A stretch of 64,000 bases of DNA from Anarhynchus alexandrinus (GCA_008711295.1 VUYV01000229.1:724738-788737); one strand, 5' to 3'. Shown: positions 12,302 to 27,600, counted from the stretch's first letter. Program-made: numbers and translations. The notes: a model not told the origin generated them from the sequence alone.

Positions 12302-15300
12302 TATAACAAGTTGCTCCACATGCAGCACAACTAATAAAGCCCCATTTTCAGCAATTCAGGTCTTACATCCTCCACCTGCTTCCCACCACGGTTCTTTTTG
12401 CAAGCCCTCTACGACAGTCCAGGTTCATCCTTTATCCACTCAGTACAATGTCCTCCTGACCCAACATGCTCAGCTCCTTTTTCTCGTTACTCCATTCCAA
12501 GTCAAAAGCCCATATCCCCATCCTGTATGTCTTAAGACCTCCCTGCAGTATGCCTGCATCCCATTCACATTCACTAGTCTTGTCCCATCAAACCCTCAGT
12601 TCTCTCCTTCATCGCGTACTTCTAATCAACCTCAAGTTTGACAGCCAGCTACCTATGTTGTTACTATGGACAACTTATAATTTATTTTGGACAGAAAGTG
12701 GCAGGTCTGTTGGAGACAAGCAGAAATCGGAACCCACAAAGACAGCAATCCAATTTACCTAAAGAGACAGAGTGAAGAAAATCAGACAGACTTCTGGAGT
12801 CCCCTGTAATATTCCAACAAGGGAAGGTGACAGATCCTCCAGGAAATAAGCCAAAGAAACACAGGGAGAGGAGAAGGAAAACCAGAAGAGAGCAAGTACA
12901 GAAGAAATTTCCGTGACACAGGAAGGACAGAAGTCACATCAAAGATGATCTGGGATGCAATCAGGTGGAAGGACTTCCAAATGAAGACAGCTCACACAAT
13001 GAATCTAGAGTCAAAAGGCAAAAGGCAGATGGGACGGTACTGCAGGCAGCAAGTGGACAAGCATTTTTAAGATGAACGAAACATTCTGAAAGAGGAAAGT
13101 ACCAGCACAGGCTGTGTATATAATACATCAGTTTTTTTCCAACAGGCAGGAAACTACATCGGGAGGCAGGAGGATTAAATTCATAGCTCTGAAAGCAACC
13201 AAGGCAATGAGCTTAAGAAACCTTTGCCACACAACATCTCCATTTCCAAGTCCCTGATGTAAGGGAGGCAAGTTCTTCTCTGAAAGGGTTTTGTGAGCTA
13301 TGAGCGCACAAGCACAGAATATGCATCAGTTTTAGATTATTATGGGAAGATTACAGTAAGATTTTTTTTCCCCCATTCCCTCTTTTGGAAAGATGCATAC
13401 AACATTTTTTTTTTTTGCCTCAATTCACAGCCAAGCCAGCTTTGGAGCTTGAAATTACTGTGCTTTTCTCACTGAAAACATGGGATGGGGCCACAAAGAA
13501 TCAGAGTTCATCAGGCCTCCATGAAAAATATTTCCTACCGTTTGTTCAGCTCTACTCCTAAGTAAAGGACTTCTGTTTTCACACCTCGAGGTCCTTTAAA
13601 AGGTAAATTACTTTTGACAAACTATGCTTCTTTTTTGGTAGGGAAAAGATTGATGTCTGCTGTTTTACATCACTGTTACTGATGATTTGTAGGCCTATAA
13701 AGGCAGCAAATGAAATGACGTTTGTTGTTTTTCCCCCTAAACCTTTCTCCCTTAGACCTTTTGGACTGGCTTGCATATGACAGCATTTCATTAGTATTCC
13801 AGCCAGACGTCGCGCTATCTCGTGTCATATCAGGTAGAACAAAGTTAGACAAACTCAGAAAACACAGAAAAATAGAGGCGTTTTGGATTTTTAACCAGCG
13901 TGCAATATGTCCACTGGCGATGACTTCAAGGTTGCAAAGATGTCACTTGATCAACAGAGCATTTGTATATGTTACAGCTGCTGTGACAACGACTACCGCT
14001 GCAGCCAGGCATCAGAGAGCTCCCAGCAGGATGGGTTATTGTCAGAGGAAACTTGGCTGATCCAAACCGGCTATTTCACTAACTTCCCCATTTCTGCTGG
14101 GAAAGTTCAGAGCGTTCAGATGAATTTCTATGCATTTGGGTAGAAAGGAGTAAGTTTGCTCAACTTGTTAAACCACTGGAAGGGGAAATACCCAAGGAAA
14201 TGTGCTCCCATGGAGGCAAACGTGATTTTAGTGGGCAGAAAAGAGGAAAGGATAGTAAAGCTGGAGAAAACTCAAAGTAGAAGAGTAGGCCATTGCATTC
14301 AGAGTCCAAATATTTGGCATTTATACAGCAATAATTGACCTGTGAATACAACATTATTTAGAAATTAACAATGGTTGTCTACAAAATGGCAGTTACAGAC
14401 TAATAAATCATTACTCAGCTGGTGAAACGCAATGTAGAAGCTTATGGCTTTAGAAATGATAATACATTGAACATTTAAAAAAAATCTTTTATTTGCCACC
14501 TCATCCCTCCCAACAAATATAAATTCTACATCAGGTATTTGTCATCCTTAGTCACCAATGTTAAGTTCATTTAGTGACATTGCAGCCACACAGCTCCAGC
14601 AACTAAAGCATCCTTCGTTACCATGAGCATCCCAGTATCCACCATTACACTGCAGGAAGGTTCAGCTTCTCTCCCAGGGCACACGGGGGGAACTTGAACA
14701 CGTGCCCACAGTGTTCACACATGAGCCACCCTCTCCCAAGCCATTTGCTGCAGGCAAACCCGCCTCGCTTTTGGTTCATTGATGGCCACCTCTCTGTCTC
14801 CAGAGAGTGACATTTTAATTATGCGTGTGCTTTTTTGGTCTGTTAGCTCCCAGTCTCAGCCAAACAGCTGGGTAGCTTTGGCTGGAATCCAGAATTAACA
14901 TAAGTTGTTTTTAACCTCTTGATACAAAGGCATTTTACACGGTTCCCCCATACGACCTCTGTGCACGGGAGCCTGCTATTAAAATAAGCCACCATATGCA
15001 AACCACTGACATCCCAAGATAGGTGACCAGAGGCACTTGGCCGCTGCCTGGTCCTGCGTGGCATTTGGGCAGTGTCACAGACCAGCAAGTTATTCTCGCC
15101 ACTTCTGAGCCAAACACGTCCTCGTACAGCAGTGGAAACAGCAACACTCTGGAGGACCCCTCGGTGTGTCTTAAGTGTTCAAGTTTTAGCTCTCAGCGGT
15201 TTAGCATCCAAACCTTCTTCTATCATAAGACAATCATATCTCCTACCTACAGTGGCACTGCACTCCATCCTGCCCACAGCTGCGGTACGGCGAAGGGACC

Positions 15301-17559
15301 GAGCTGCCCGATGAGGGCAGGGGCGAGAGGGAGGGTTTGAAGCAGAGGTGTGAATCTCCCCCTTTAAGAGCTTGGTCGTGATCGACAAGTAGAAGCTGCC
15401 ACCATTAAGTTGCTCCTCTTTGCCCCACAGCAGCAATCTCTGCTCCCAAGTGCTCAGGCGCGGTTGTGTCTGAGCGGCGTTCAGCTTGGGATTTGCTGAT
15501 GAAAGGACTTGGACACCAAAAGTTTGTCTCCCTTTTCCTATTTTCCAGCTCTCAAGTAGAGGTATTATCGCTTTCTACAAACCCTACTACTTCCTTTGAA
15601 AATTCAGGACATTTCTACTTCAGAGGTTAAATAAGGACTTGGATCCAGATTCGCAAATGTTGACTTACATAACTTCTCAAGCAAATGTACGTAGTGTCGC
15701 GTGCATCGGTTGGCTGAAGGATACAGGTGCCGTGCCACTTTCAGAGAAGGTATCAGTGAGTACTTGGCAATGCAGGGTAGGCTGTTCATCTTTAATTGCA
15801 GGGTCACGCAAAGCACGAGCGGTTATTTGCCTGCATGAGCAACTTCGTCAGCAAATGGTTATTCAGAGAGGAGCAACCTGGCCTGCATCCCGCTCTCGGA
15901 GGTTTTAGCCATCAGGACATGAAATCTGGAAAAACTACACACAGTTGAGCCTGCATGCTTGACAGACCCCCAAATATTTGTGTTGATTCAGTAATTCAAG
16001 AGATACACTGATAATCGCATAACTAAATATCAGTCGGCCTTCATTTTTTCTCATTCAGAGAGGACAGAATGAGAAATCATTAGTTTACTTTTGGCTTCAA
16101 CACAAAAGAGCGCATTCTCCGAGGCAGCGACCATCCATTCCATCAATGTTAGCAGAGCACTTACAGCAGCGAGGTCCTGGTCCAGGACTGGGGTTGCTAA
16201 GCAATATGGAAATACAAACAATAAACGAGAAACAGCCACCTGCAAAAGATTACATGCTGAATTGTACCTTACCATGAAAGCTTATGTTTCAAACTTCATC
16301 TTGTTTGGATTCAAATTTGCTGAAATTAAATTTAAAAAGAAGGAATTATTATTGTACCGAATGTTTCGAGATATGTAAACATTTCCTTTTCTATTACTGT
16401 GATTCACTTTAGGGTTTGTTTTTTCTGCAAGGCATTTAAAGCACGCAGCTCTGTGGAACACAATGGCTGGTTTACTTATTACAGCACAGACTTGAAACCG
16501 CGTAAATATATTTTTCTGTCAACGTGTATTTGTGATTCCCGTATTTTAAAAGTGACCGTTATTCTGTGTACAAATGCGTTGTCAGCATGACTGATGTCAA
16601 AACAGCGTTTGCGCTCCACATCGGAGGAGATTAAAAGCTGCTCAGAAGAAATCCTCTTTACAACGCACAACAATGTAAACATACCATACTAGGAAATCTC
16701 ACAGAAGAAACTTCCTCTCAAGGCCACCTCAGATGCACTGTGTCTGCTCTGAGCTTGAGCAATACTTTTGCTACCGTGCAGCCCTTAAGAAGGCAGATTC
16801 CTTCTCCGTAGGCTTGGTTTGTAACCCATTGGAAAGGTTCCCGTTGACTTTAATAGGCAGACAGGGCTGCTCTGCGCCGCGTCCCACGCCGAGGGCCAGC
16901 CAGGGCTGCCACCCAGTCGCACACGACATGCAGAGAGGAGGGAATGCACCCAGATTGTCAGATTTGGGGCTTCAGGAGTAGATCACGTCGTTGGAATTTG
17001 ATCCAGATGGTTAAAAAAGATAATACACACTTTTATTTAGACTTGTGTTGCCCTGGGATCCGGGAATAGGCACAGGTCTGTGGTTCTGCGTAATAGGAAA
17101 TTCCCGCAAACAAAACTGATTTGGGGTCATTCTGGTTTCAGGTGAAATGGTGGGAAAAGGGAAAAAAATCCCCATTTTCCAGTGGGATCCCAATAACACA
17201 ATTCACTCTAACCCTGGGCATCCACCTCACCCACAGCAGCGCTCAGACTCCTGTTCTTACTCTGCGTCGGGAGCCACAGTATCCCTCCGTGTGTGCACTT
17301 CCACAGCAAAGCCCTGAAGTAGTTTGACTTTTACTGGGTTGCAGAGAAGAGGTTTAAGCTCGCACTTACTGTCGACCAAACAGTTACACAAAGCTACAAT
17401 TTGCTAAGCTGCAGCAATTTAATTGCAAATTTGAACCTTTGTCATCAAAAGATTATCCTACCTAGGGATAAACACTATTCTCAACCTTTGTACACCACTG
17501 GGGTAGGCTCACCCTGTACCCAAAACAAAACAAAAAAAGGTAATTTGCACAATTTTTTT

Positions 17560-17561
<2 letters not shown>

Positions 17562-17598
<37 letters not shown>
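17562..17598. repeat. 37-T homopolymer tract
   Basis: An uninterrupted run of 37 T follows AATTTTTTTTA-type sequence. No retroelement body or target-site duplication is recognisable next to it, so I treat it as simple sequence. Confidence 0.97.
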
Positions 17599-17601
<3 letters not shown>

Positions 17602-18461
17602 TTAAGAAGCTTACAGTCGGAGTGCTTTCTCCCTGGCTCAGAGGCAGGAGGGTGGATTCAGAGGATGGACAGGTAAAGCTGTGTGCAAATCCCGAAGTGG
17701 CAACATCTGTGGAAACGTATGTTTTGGATTCCGGAGAAATGAAGCAAGCCAAGGCGGTGCTGAGGCAGCAGAGGAAATTATGCTAATCCAAACTACAAGG
17801 GAGGTGCCATGTTACACAGGTGGATGCAAAGCTTAGTATTCGTATATTCACCAACACACTCCCTGTAACTGGGTTACTCGGGAGATTTCACTCCGCATCA
17901 TTACTTACGCTCACAATCACTCCATGCTTCGAGATTAATCTGCACAATAAACACAACAGTGATAAACAGAATTGGGGGCATCAGGGAGAAACATGGATAT
18001 TTGGGGGTTTTTCAGAGATATTACACGTGCAGCTCGAGAGTTGGAAAGTTTCAAATTAATCTTGCCAATAGTCCTCAAGATAAGTGCTATGGAAACAGCA
18101 AACACAGATGAGTGTGATGTTCTATACTATCAGCTCACCTGAGCTATTCATCTTTAATAAATACATAAATAAAAACAATGGTGAAGCTCAGCCTGGTATT
18201 GCAACAGTATGCAGGAAAAGTATACACGTGGTACCCCAAGAAAGCACATCCGTCAAAATATCGGTGGCTAAAATAGCCACGCTTCACTTTTCAAAGCTAC
18301 CCAAGAGCTTTGAAAACTCAGTTCCCATTAAATCTATCTTCCAGGTGGCCTTCCAGATCCCAGCCTCAAGTTTGCACTGACATATACCACATTTTCTAAA
18401 AGCCTTTGGATAGTCTCCCGATAAAAGCATACAGTGTTACTTGACTTTTAAAGCAGAGGAC

Positions 18462-18612
18462 TTGGGATTATGTCATCAGCGCCCATTTCTGACTTAAGGC
18501 ATGATGTTGAACAAGTCACCAGCTCCCTGTCTCTGAGCATTACCAGTCATTTACTGATAGGAAAACTACCTGTCCCACTGGCACAATCTGAGGCTTCATT
18601 AAATGTTTACAG
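18462..18612 (+). mobile_element. MIR-like SINE relic
   Basis: Plus-strand similarity to MIR is good: AGAGGACTTGGGATTATGTC, GAACAAGTCACCAGCTCCCT, GTCTCTGAGCATTACCAGTC, GATAGGAAAACTACCTGTCC, CTGAGGCTTCATTAAATG. These follow the MIR order of CAAGTCACTTAACCTCTCTG, CCTCAGTTTCCTCATCTG, TACCTACCTCA and GTGAGGATTAAATG. Confidence 0.68.
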
Positions 18613-21600
18613 TTTTAGAATAGGTACAAATCTACATTAAAGCAAAGATAGTTTTCATATAAGCACAGGTTAGGCATAGACTCTACTGACACCCATTAAT
18701 GGCACCGCACTGGAAGGTAACATCAGTATCACGCAGCACTGGAGAAATATCAGATGGGAAGAAAAGATCTCTCAAGATGACTTTCAGAAGTGGAATAACG
18801 GAGGTGAGATTAAGTTTGACAGCTTAAAAACAAGTCCCTGCAGACTGATAGGAAGTCTGGTACACGCTAGGAACTCAAAGGAAGGATAACAGCCTCAGCA
18901 GAGCCATTGATTACTGCTGAATTATGAGCCCTCAGCATAACAAAGCCATGAAAAGCGCACAAGATATTTCTAGAGAAAGGCACTTCTAGAAAGATAATGT
19001 CACCATATAACGTACTGTTACCACCCCAGATAAAATTCAGTACAAAGCGTCACTGATGAAGAAAGATCAGACAAGTAGAGGAGAAGCTGACTAGGATAAG
19101 AGCAGATGAATCGGTGAGCATATCTCCCAAGCAAAATTTAAAAGACAGTTGAGACTAGCAAAGGTAGAGTGGGTATGAGCTCCAAGACACTCTTCACAGA
19201 CAGAAAAAAAGCCACTAAAACTTGTCAGAAATGTTTGCTCAAGAACAAATAGATGTGCATTGCTCCTGAGTTAATCCAAACTGGAAGCTGGGGGGGCAAT
19301 GGGGGGAAATAACCAAGTCCTGAAGAACAATTTTCAAGGCTTATCGAGCATTGCATGGAGAAAGAGCCAAATAGGAACTGTTACGCCTGCGTAATGTTGG
19401 GCCTTTGACAGTACAGGTCCAGTAACTTCAATCCTGTGTGAGAATACCCAACAGCAGGTCCATACACCTTCAGTACTACAGAACGGTGGAAGAGACATTC
19501 TTGGAGAAGAGTGCTACGCTTCCCCAAATGAACAAGTTGGTCTTATGTTGTATGAATGTTTCCATAACAGACTGTAGTGCTTACCCTAAATATCATCATC
19601 TTATTCCTCCATTAATTCAGTTTAATTTGAAAGGCTTAAGTTATCTGGCACACTGATGCACTGGTCTTCGATCTGACCTGCAGCAATGCAATTCAGGCTG
19701 CAGCTGGAATTGTTACTTCACTGTTTATTCTCTCTTTCAGGGGAAAAAAATACATACATATTATGATGTATGAATTTCTGATTTGTTGAGGTACGTGTGC
19801 TCTATTTAATACATCTTTCTCTCATTCAGTGTAATAACACACCCGGTATCCATAATGCTCAGCACTCACATTTTGCTACCATCTTCTTTAATACAAAAAT
19901 TCATTCGTATCCTTCTACAGGCAGAATAACTCCAGATGAACTTAAGGACACAAGAAAGAGATTGGCACATAGCTTACAGCCTTGGGAGACAGCGAGGGAT
20001 TAGCAACAACAGGACTTTCTGTCCTGAGCTCAGACTCCACTAACCAGTGCCGAGGGATTCATGGTTCTGCAAGGATGTAGGTCATGCCAGAGGGGACACA
20101 CAAAGTCCTGCAGGAGCCTGGAGGCAATTAAAAGCGGTGAGGCAGCTGAGCATCACCACAGGCAGTGAAAAGGGACTTCCCCTGAGACTGGAAAGCGCAG
20201 GGAAGAACCATCTTCCACGTCTCTGACAAGACGAGATGACTTGGTTATAAAGCCTTTAAAATGCAATGAGTCACTTCTCAAAAGAGGTCACTGGATACTG
20301 AAATTTTGCTGAAGTATTTAATAAAGAGAAAACCCTTGAATAACAAATATGAATTCCCTTAATCATACTGTATCTGATTCTTCCAGTAATTACATTTGGG
20401 GTACCTGACAGTACAAATAGGTAATTCTCATATGCAGAGCAATACTGGCCAACAAGACATCTTTCTGCTAAAAAAGCTCCACTAAAGTTTATTTCCAAGA
20501 CCAGAAAAGAGTTTAATTGTTAGCCAGCAACAAAAGATCCCCGACTTTTGTAGATTTGCTTATATATTCCTTGTTCAAGGAGAAGAAAGTGCCATGCAGT
20601 TTCACTGAGGAGTGGGCTACAGGAACTTCTCACAAAGTACCGGCTCAGGAGAAACCCACCCATAAGTGCATATACCAAACTCCATAGCCTGACCAGTGCA
20701 GGTTATCCCCCAGCTGCAGACTCCCTCACTGTTAATGCCACACAAGTTACAATAACTTGACCACCATCAAATTTTATATTAAACACATAAGGTGAGTCTT
20801 AAACGCTACAAGCTGACAGTGCAGTGGTAGATAATGCACCATGGAAGTACTGAAGATCCAAATCAAAGCTGGTACAGAAAGATATGCAAATCGCATCAGT
20901 TGTAACAAGATGCACCCTCACCTGAGGAGCATGGGAGGTTGGCAGGGCACAGTGGCCCTCCTCTTGACCGGCAGTGTTGCCCTTCTGCCCCTAGCAAAGT
21001 CAGCTGAACTGCCATAGGTAGTGGATCAAGTGGTACTTTGTGGATCCCACCACAGGTCAGATTATGATGAGACAGCAAATCCCCTACCCAAAGAGGATGA
21101 AACACTGGCAACGTCTTGCGCCGCAAAGTTGAAACATCTCAGGTACGGGTTCTACCTGACCTCCACAGCAGGAGACCGGCTCAGTCAGGTAAGCAGAGAG
21201 ACCATGAGAGCAACTTCTGCACCACCCACAACCCTGCAAAACATCATCAAGGCCTTGCGCAGAGTGTTTAATAACACTGCAGCACCAGGGTGGGATCATA
21301 CGAGAATCAACCGGTTTCTGCCCTCAGTATTACAACACGCACTTGAACTGCTCTGATCTTACCCCTCCCATCATTAAGCTTCTAGTTAGTTAAAACCTAC
21401 AGAGCCCCTCCCAAATCACATGGGAAAGGGCCACCTTGGGTCACCCCCAGAGAGGGAGGAAGCCCGGATTAGGCAGAATTTTACAAGTATTTTTTTTCTT
21501 GAGCTCATCGGATGAGGGTCATCATTTTAACTGGGTCAGCTCAACATTGCTGTCCTGTCAATTCTTTGTAAATGAAACCTGGACAAACCAGCATGTGAGC

Positions 21601-24600
21601 TTTAAATTGGCAGAGGTGTTAATTTCAAATCAATAGGGAATACAAAAATATCAATAGGCATTGAAGAGCGAAACATTAATTACTTTTCAAAAGGTGCAGA
21701 ACACAAATTTCCTGATGCCTTTACAAATAGAAATAAGCCAATAACATGATTTCATAACATTTATAAATGACTAAGTTAATTAACAGGGAATCTTCAGAGA
21801 GGTGATGAAGGAAATTTAGAAGAACCCTGTCTGACACTATTTGAAATTCTCAAAGGAAGGAAGTGACTTCTTAAAAAAAGATTAATTACAAGTTTTTTTG
21901 CTTTGCCTTGATAAAAATTCTGTTTACATATTTAAGCCGGTTTTGACCTTCAAAATTCTAGCAAAGAACGATTTTCATTAAACCATCTCAGTGGAGGAAG
22001 CTGGCAGTTCCTCATCTTGTCTCTGAGGTTAACTGAGAATATTAATTATTTAGCAGGGATGGTCAAACAAAATATATGTAAGTCCTATCCAAAGCAGCCT
22101 TTAATTTATCAAAGCAGACACAGCAAGGGTTGATGTATAGCAAGCTCTTCTCCTGTCAGTTCCGATTCCTTTCATAAAGGAAACTCCAGAATGAGAGACT
22201 CCAGAACGAAATCGTCCCACAAAAGATGCTGTCTCCCTCATTCTGAGGACACCCTCCCTTCATTCTGAAAACGTATAAGAGCAGAATGATGGCAGCTCTT
22301 CACCATTCTTTAGCAATGCACAGGTATCACCAACCAAGAAAACTCCATAACTATCTTGAAGATGGTACAAAATGTAGCAGTAGTAAAATGACTGTGGCTT
22401 CCCTTTCTTCTGGTATTTCGGTGTCCTCTTTTTCTGTGAAACTCTGCTCACCTGTTGCTCTTCGCAGCTCGGTTCAACACCATCACCCACCTGCCCGGCT
22501 GAGCTCTGAACACACGAATAAGCAGTTTGGCAAGCAGGAAGAACATGCTCTGTCTCGTCGCTGGCACACGTGTAGTACCGAGGCAAAGAGGTAAGCATAT
22601 TAGAGATAAATACTCATTTTAAGAACAATATTTTCATGACAGAGCTATACTTAATAATGCATAAAAAAGGGAATTACACTGGGACATCAACTGATCAAGA
22701 ATCAATTAAATATCATTTTTGTTTCTACAGAGGCAAATCTAGTTTGCCCCACAAAATGAAATTAAAACTATTGCATATGACGTTCTAACACAAAGTGACA
22801 TGAGACTGTATCACATTTGCTAATATGGTATTTAAGAGAATATTAAGAACTCCTCTATAGAAAGTATTTCCATAAAACTAAAATTAACTTTGGTAGACAT
22901 AAAGGAAAAATATTACAAAAATGAGTCACAACCTAGAAAATGTGTGGTAGTGGAAGACTGAAGACACCCAGTCTATTGAGGTGTCCATGAGGTGGAGAAA
23001 TATGGAGGCAAGAGACTATTAAGACAGACAAATCAAGAACGAGGAATTAGAAGTTAAGCCAGAAAAACTCACAGAGAAAGAAGGCACAAGCTGAGCAGCA
23101 AGGGCAGTTACCCACTGGAATAAACTACGAAAGGAAAAGATGGATTTAACACTTTGATGCTTTTTCAAGACTGCTTGTTTGTCTAAGCAACACGCTGCGG
23201 TCCAGCCAAGGACTCTCTTCAAAGGAGCAACCGAGAGAAGCTTTCTGACACGTTCTGCAGGTGACCACACCATCTCATCGGATGATCCACCAGCAGATGC
23301 ACCACAGGCTGCAGTCTTTCCACCCGCCTTTCGGCATGTACCACGACAGCTAAGAACATCCTTCTCTAGAACTGTACTTAGATCACAGAATTTTGAAATA
23401 GCTCTTTCTTTCTGAGATCAACAGGTGGCTGTTTTTCATACAGTAAATGGAAAAATGGAGACCCAGAAGGCAATTTAAAGTCATAAATCAGTATAATCTG
23501 TCAAAGTGCCTAACGCTTTCCATTGCTCATCTGATGGAAATGACAGTCCAAACTTCAGCAGCACAATTAGGTGGGAAACTTCCAGGCCAACCGAGCCTCT
23601 GAAAAAGCTGGGGATCCTCTGCTTTGAGAAATTAACTTTTCATATGAGACACTGCTGAAAGATCTGCTTATTCCATCTTACCTCTTTCAGACCTTCACAG
23701 AAGAGTAAAATTTTCTTTGCTACAATCTATGCTTCGGCATAGGCAAGAAAAAAAAGAGAAAATGCTGCCATGTGAAGTCCCTGAACTGCAAAGTCTGCCT
23801 CACGGTGACAGCAATACCACCAGATCTCCTAAGGAAACGCTCTAGCTTTGTGTCACATATCTCCAAGAATAACAAGCAGGTATTTCACTTCAGAACCCTG
23901 CTGACACCTCGCAAGGCAAGAACTGTGAAGGTCTCCTTACCCTTAAGGCGAGCACAGAAGAACGCCTCCTCCTTGCAGAAGGAACAGAAATGAAGACCAG
24001 GACAACAGGCAGGGCTGGCTAACATCAGGAAAATTATCAATTTGTGGATTTACGTGGCACAGGCAGATTTACACAGAATAACAGTACGTTACATCTGTAA
24101 ACATACAGCTGTGTAACTGCGCTAGATAGAGGTCCCCGGCTGCAGAAGAAAACGCTGATTATTCTACTTGTTAAAGGTTAAATTCTCGGCACGTAGGAGC
24201 GATTGGACTTTTTTTAATTAATAAAACTTCTCGCTGATTGAAACCTTAAATGCCAGTCAAACTGCTCGAGATTTTGCTGTTTGGCGACTGACTTCATCTA
24301 AACTGCACGTATTAATTTTCGGTGGAAAAGCAAGAAGGCCTACGTGACCCCTCCACAACCTGTTCTTAGGCTCCCTGTCCCATCAGGCACAGGGTCCTCC
24401 CACGCATTTGGCTGCTGCTGAGAAGATCTCAGTTACTTTTTAAGTTTAGGAAAGCTACAGAGTGGAAGTTGCACATATTTACCAATGTTTCAATAAACAA
24501 CCTTTGTTGGCTGAGTTGCCTTTAGGGGACTGTCCCTAAAGAAAAGACACCCTCTAGGTTGTCCTACCCTACCCTAACAAGGAGGGTGGTTCCTTGCACT

Positions 24601-27600
24601 GCGCTCCGAAGCAGAGGTGATGCTACATCATCACCTTCACCCCTGCTTAGCCCCAAACTTAACATTCTCAGTTGCTTATTCCTGTAAGGAAATACAGTGA
24701 AATGCAGAACTTACACAGTGTACATTGGTCCTGGAAGGATGGAAGTGTCCACGCAACCGCAAAGCAACCAGCAAGTGTCACAGCATTTTAATATACAATG
24801 CAAGAAAAAAAAAAAAAAGTAAAATTCTACTTTCAGGAGTTTTAGTGTTTCATAAACTCTTCAAGAAATGAAAACACAGAACGTTATCTTGGGGCACAGG
24901 TACTTTGCCCCATCCACCTTCGGTCCTGTTTATTTTGAGAATTATTCTTTAAAGGCACCTCCAGAAATCCTGCAGAGGACTCCACACAGAAAGGGAAGAC
25001 CATGGCACATCTGGTTCACAGATGCCAAATGTCCAAGTGGACTATTTTCAAGCACGACTGGGCTGATATCCCAATTTATACATGGAGAAAGATGTCTCTT
25101 ATTGAGCTTCTATCCTGCTAATACATGAAAAATGGAAAACACGTGAAAATACATTACTTTTTTTAAAAACTAAACTACAATTCAGTAAAATTTACATAAA
25201 CACTCGGGAAGAGTTTGAAGATATGTTTGAGTGTGAAAGAAAGAACATGAAACTCTCCCATGTAAGCTTTGTCATTCATGTGAGTCTCATGTGGAAGGGG
25301 CTGGTACGGGTGCGATATTGCACTATCAAGACACGTTCCCTCGACTGCTGTCCCGGCACATCCTTCACATCCAGCAGGGTGAACACCAAAGGATGTTCAC
25401 AGCCAGTTCTTCTGATAACCAGCCAAGCCCATGAAACCTACATCCTTCTCCACTCCAAAGGCATGAAAGCTCATGTGAACTATAAAGGATACACACAAGC
25501 ATAATTTCCTATCTTCTATTTCGCAGGACTTCTAGCGATTGTTGTACTCCAATAAAAGCTGTCACCCCCAGCCTCCCCCTCCCTTGGGCGGTCAGTGAAT
25601 TCCCCCTTGCTCTCCGATTTCAAATCACTAAAGACTTAAATTTAGTATGCAAGTAGGTAGCCCCATGCATTAAACGTAGATACTACTGAAGAGTTTAGTC
25701 CCGTTAAGGTTTTACTGTCAATAAACAAGGAACATAGAGTTGCTATTCTGCTAAACGTGGAGGACATCATCTCCTTTGTAGGAAGACATTTTCTACTCAG
25801 AAGGCAACACAGAAAAAAACCCTTTAGGCTCCGCTTCTTCCTCTCCTCCCAGACTCACTTTCACCCCTGTTCTCATCCAGACATAATGCAACTTGTCTGA
25901 TGTCATAGGTGAGGTAGTTTCCTCTTTATGGTAAACAAATGATGTCACAACTGCCGGACTGTGATTTCTCTGCAGGACAGAACAAGTGGTTATCCCATGC
26001 ACAGGATGAAAGTTATTGTTCAAACGTAAACAGCAGAAATAATTGCAAAAGTAAAGCAAATGAACAGACAAGTAAATTAATTCCTTTTTGAATCACTGTT
26101 CCGTTTTCCAAGTCCAAATGATTCTCCTTTCCTATTTAGGAAGCCTGAGGGGATGAAAAAGTGTCCAAGATGGTGAAATTAAAAATTAGCTGCTGAGCAT
26201 GAAACATGCAATGATTGCACTTCATAACATTTTTATTGCCTCAGTGTTGTATGAATCACTTCACAGTTCCACACTGTTACGACGAAAATAATGACACCAA
26301 TAAAGCCTAAGCAATTGATGTTATGACTTCATCAATCCGAGACTAAAGGCACGCACAGAAAGACAAATATTTTCAAAAATACTGAGAAAACTACAACCTC
26401 ATTCTGAAGAAGCACAAGTTTCATCTTTCTGTCTTTCTGCAGAGTGGCCATTCTCCCACCGAAAGATGGAATATTGAAATCACCCTTGGTACAGCTCCAC
26501 GTGACACAACCTTGCTTTCCCTTTCAGAAACCGGCAAAATTTGAGTTTCTCAGGAGTTACAAATGCAGCTAACACACAGTGAGGCTACAGCTAATACAGG
26601 GTGTTCCCTGCTCAGAACATTCTCAACTCCTTTGAGGTTTTGCATCAAGACAGTATTATTTTAAGAATTACCTGCGCTTAGCTTTATTTTTTAAAACTTT
26701 ACTTCATTCTGGAAGTATGTAGTTGAACTATCTTCACAATTTCACTAAATCCAAAAAACGTTCAATTTATTGCTACTTGAAACTTCCAAGAGGACAATAA
26801 TCTACGCTTAAGACAACAAAGCAGCATCGGAGTAATCTATCGGACACAGCCCCAAAGGTATGGTGCTAAGAAGTGACCTCCTGCTGGGAGACCGTACGCT
26901 CTTTTGACAGGCACGCTCAATAGCTAACCAAATGCAACCTTAAATTCCTTCCACCCATAGTTCAACTTTGACACGACTAAATAAGTATTTCAGTCTGGCT
27001 GTATTAAAAAAAAATAAATCTCCCATCTCTATGAAGCATCATTAAATCCAAACCTGTTCTGTAACAGCAGTACTTAGCATTATTTTTTTTTCTCTCTAAC
27101 AAATACTAGATTTCTTTTCTTAATTGAGTGGCTGGACATCTTGACTGAGGTATTAAAATATCTGGTAGGATTCTTTCCTTTAATATAATAGCTCGTTTCC
27201 CTTATAAAATCATTAATAGAAAATAAAGCCCTTCTCATTCACTCTAATCTTGCTTCCTTGCAATTGTGCCAGAGGCGCTTTAATATGGATCAGGTCGTGA
27301 ATATCACAAATTACAATAGCAATGTGTGGCAACAAAGGATGAGATTATTCATGTAACAGTAATACCTTCTTCCTTCTTTGATAAAAAAGAGAAGTAAACA
27401 GCATGCATTGATCTCTCCGGACAAAAAGTCAGTTCCTCTTAAATCTGTTTTTCTGACACTTACAAATCCAGGTTTACAAGTATGAAGTAATGGCACAGCA
27501 CAAAGCTTAGAACGACGAACGAGGGAGGTTACAGGGTGTAATTAAACCTACTTCATTTTATGTCAAAATTCTGTCCTGTTTCACATGACGTACAGGTATG

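Larger units (their letters stand above)
1..15000. other. Gene-free flank downstream of BEND5, left part
   Basis: I recognise no coding exon on either strand. Open frames here reach 245 codons at most (8103-8840) but have low-complexity composition, cross a homopolymer and an N, and match no family I know. Contents noted separately: an A-rich left edge, an ancient CR1-type relic, a MIR-like relic, short tandem duplications, a CR1 3' end and a T tract with an ambiguous base. The block at about 2.04-2.43 kb is AT-rich, CpG-poor and repeat-free, as conserved non-coding DNA often is; this is only an impression. Confidence 0.7.
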
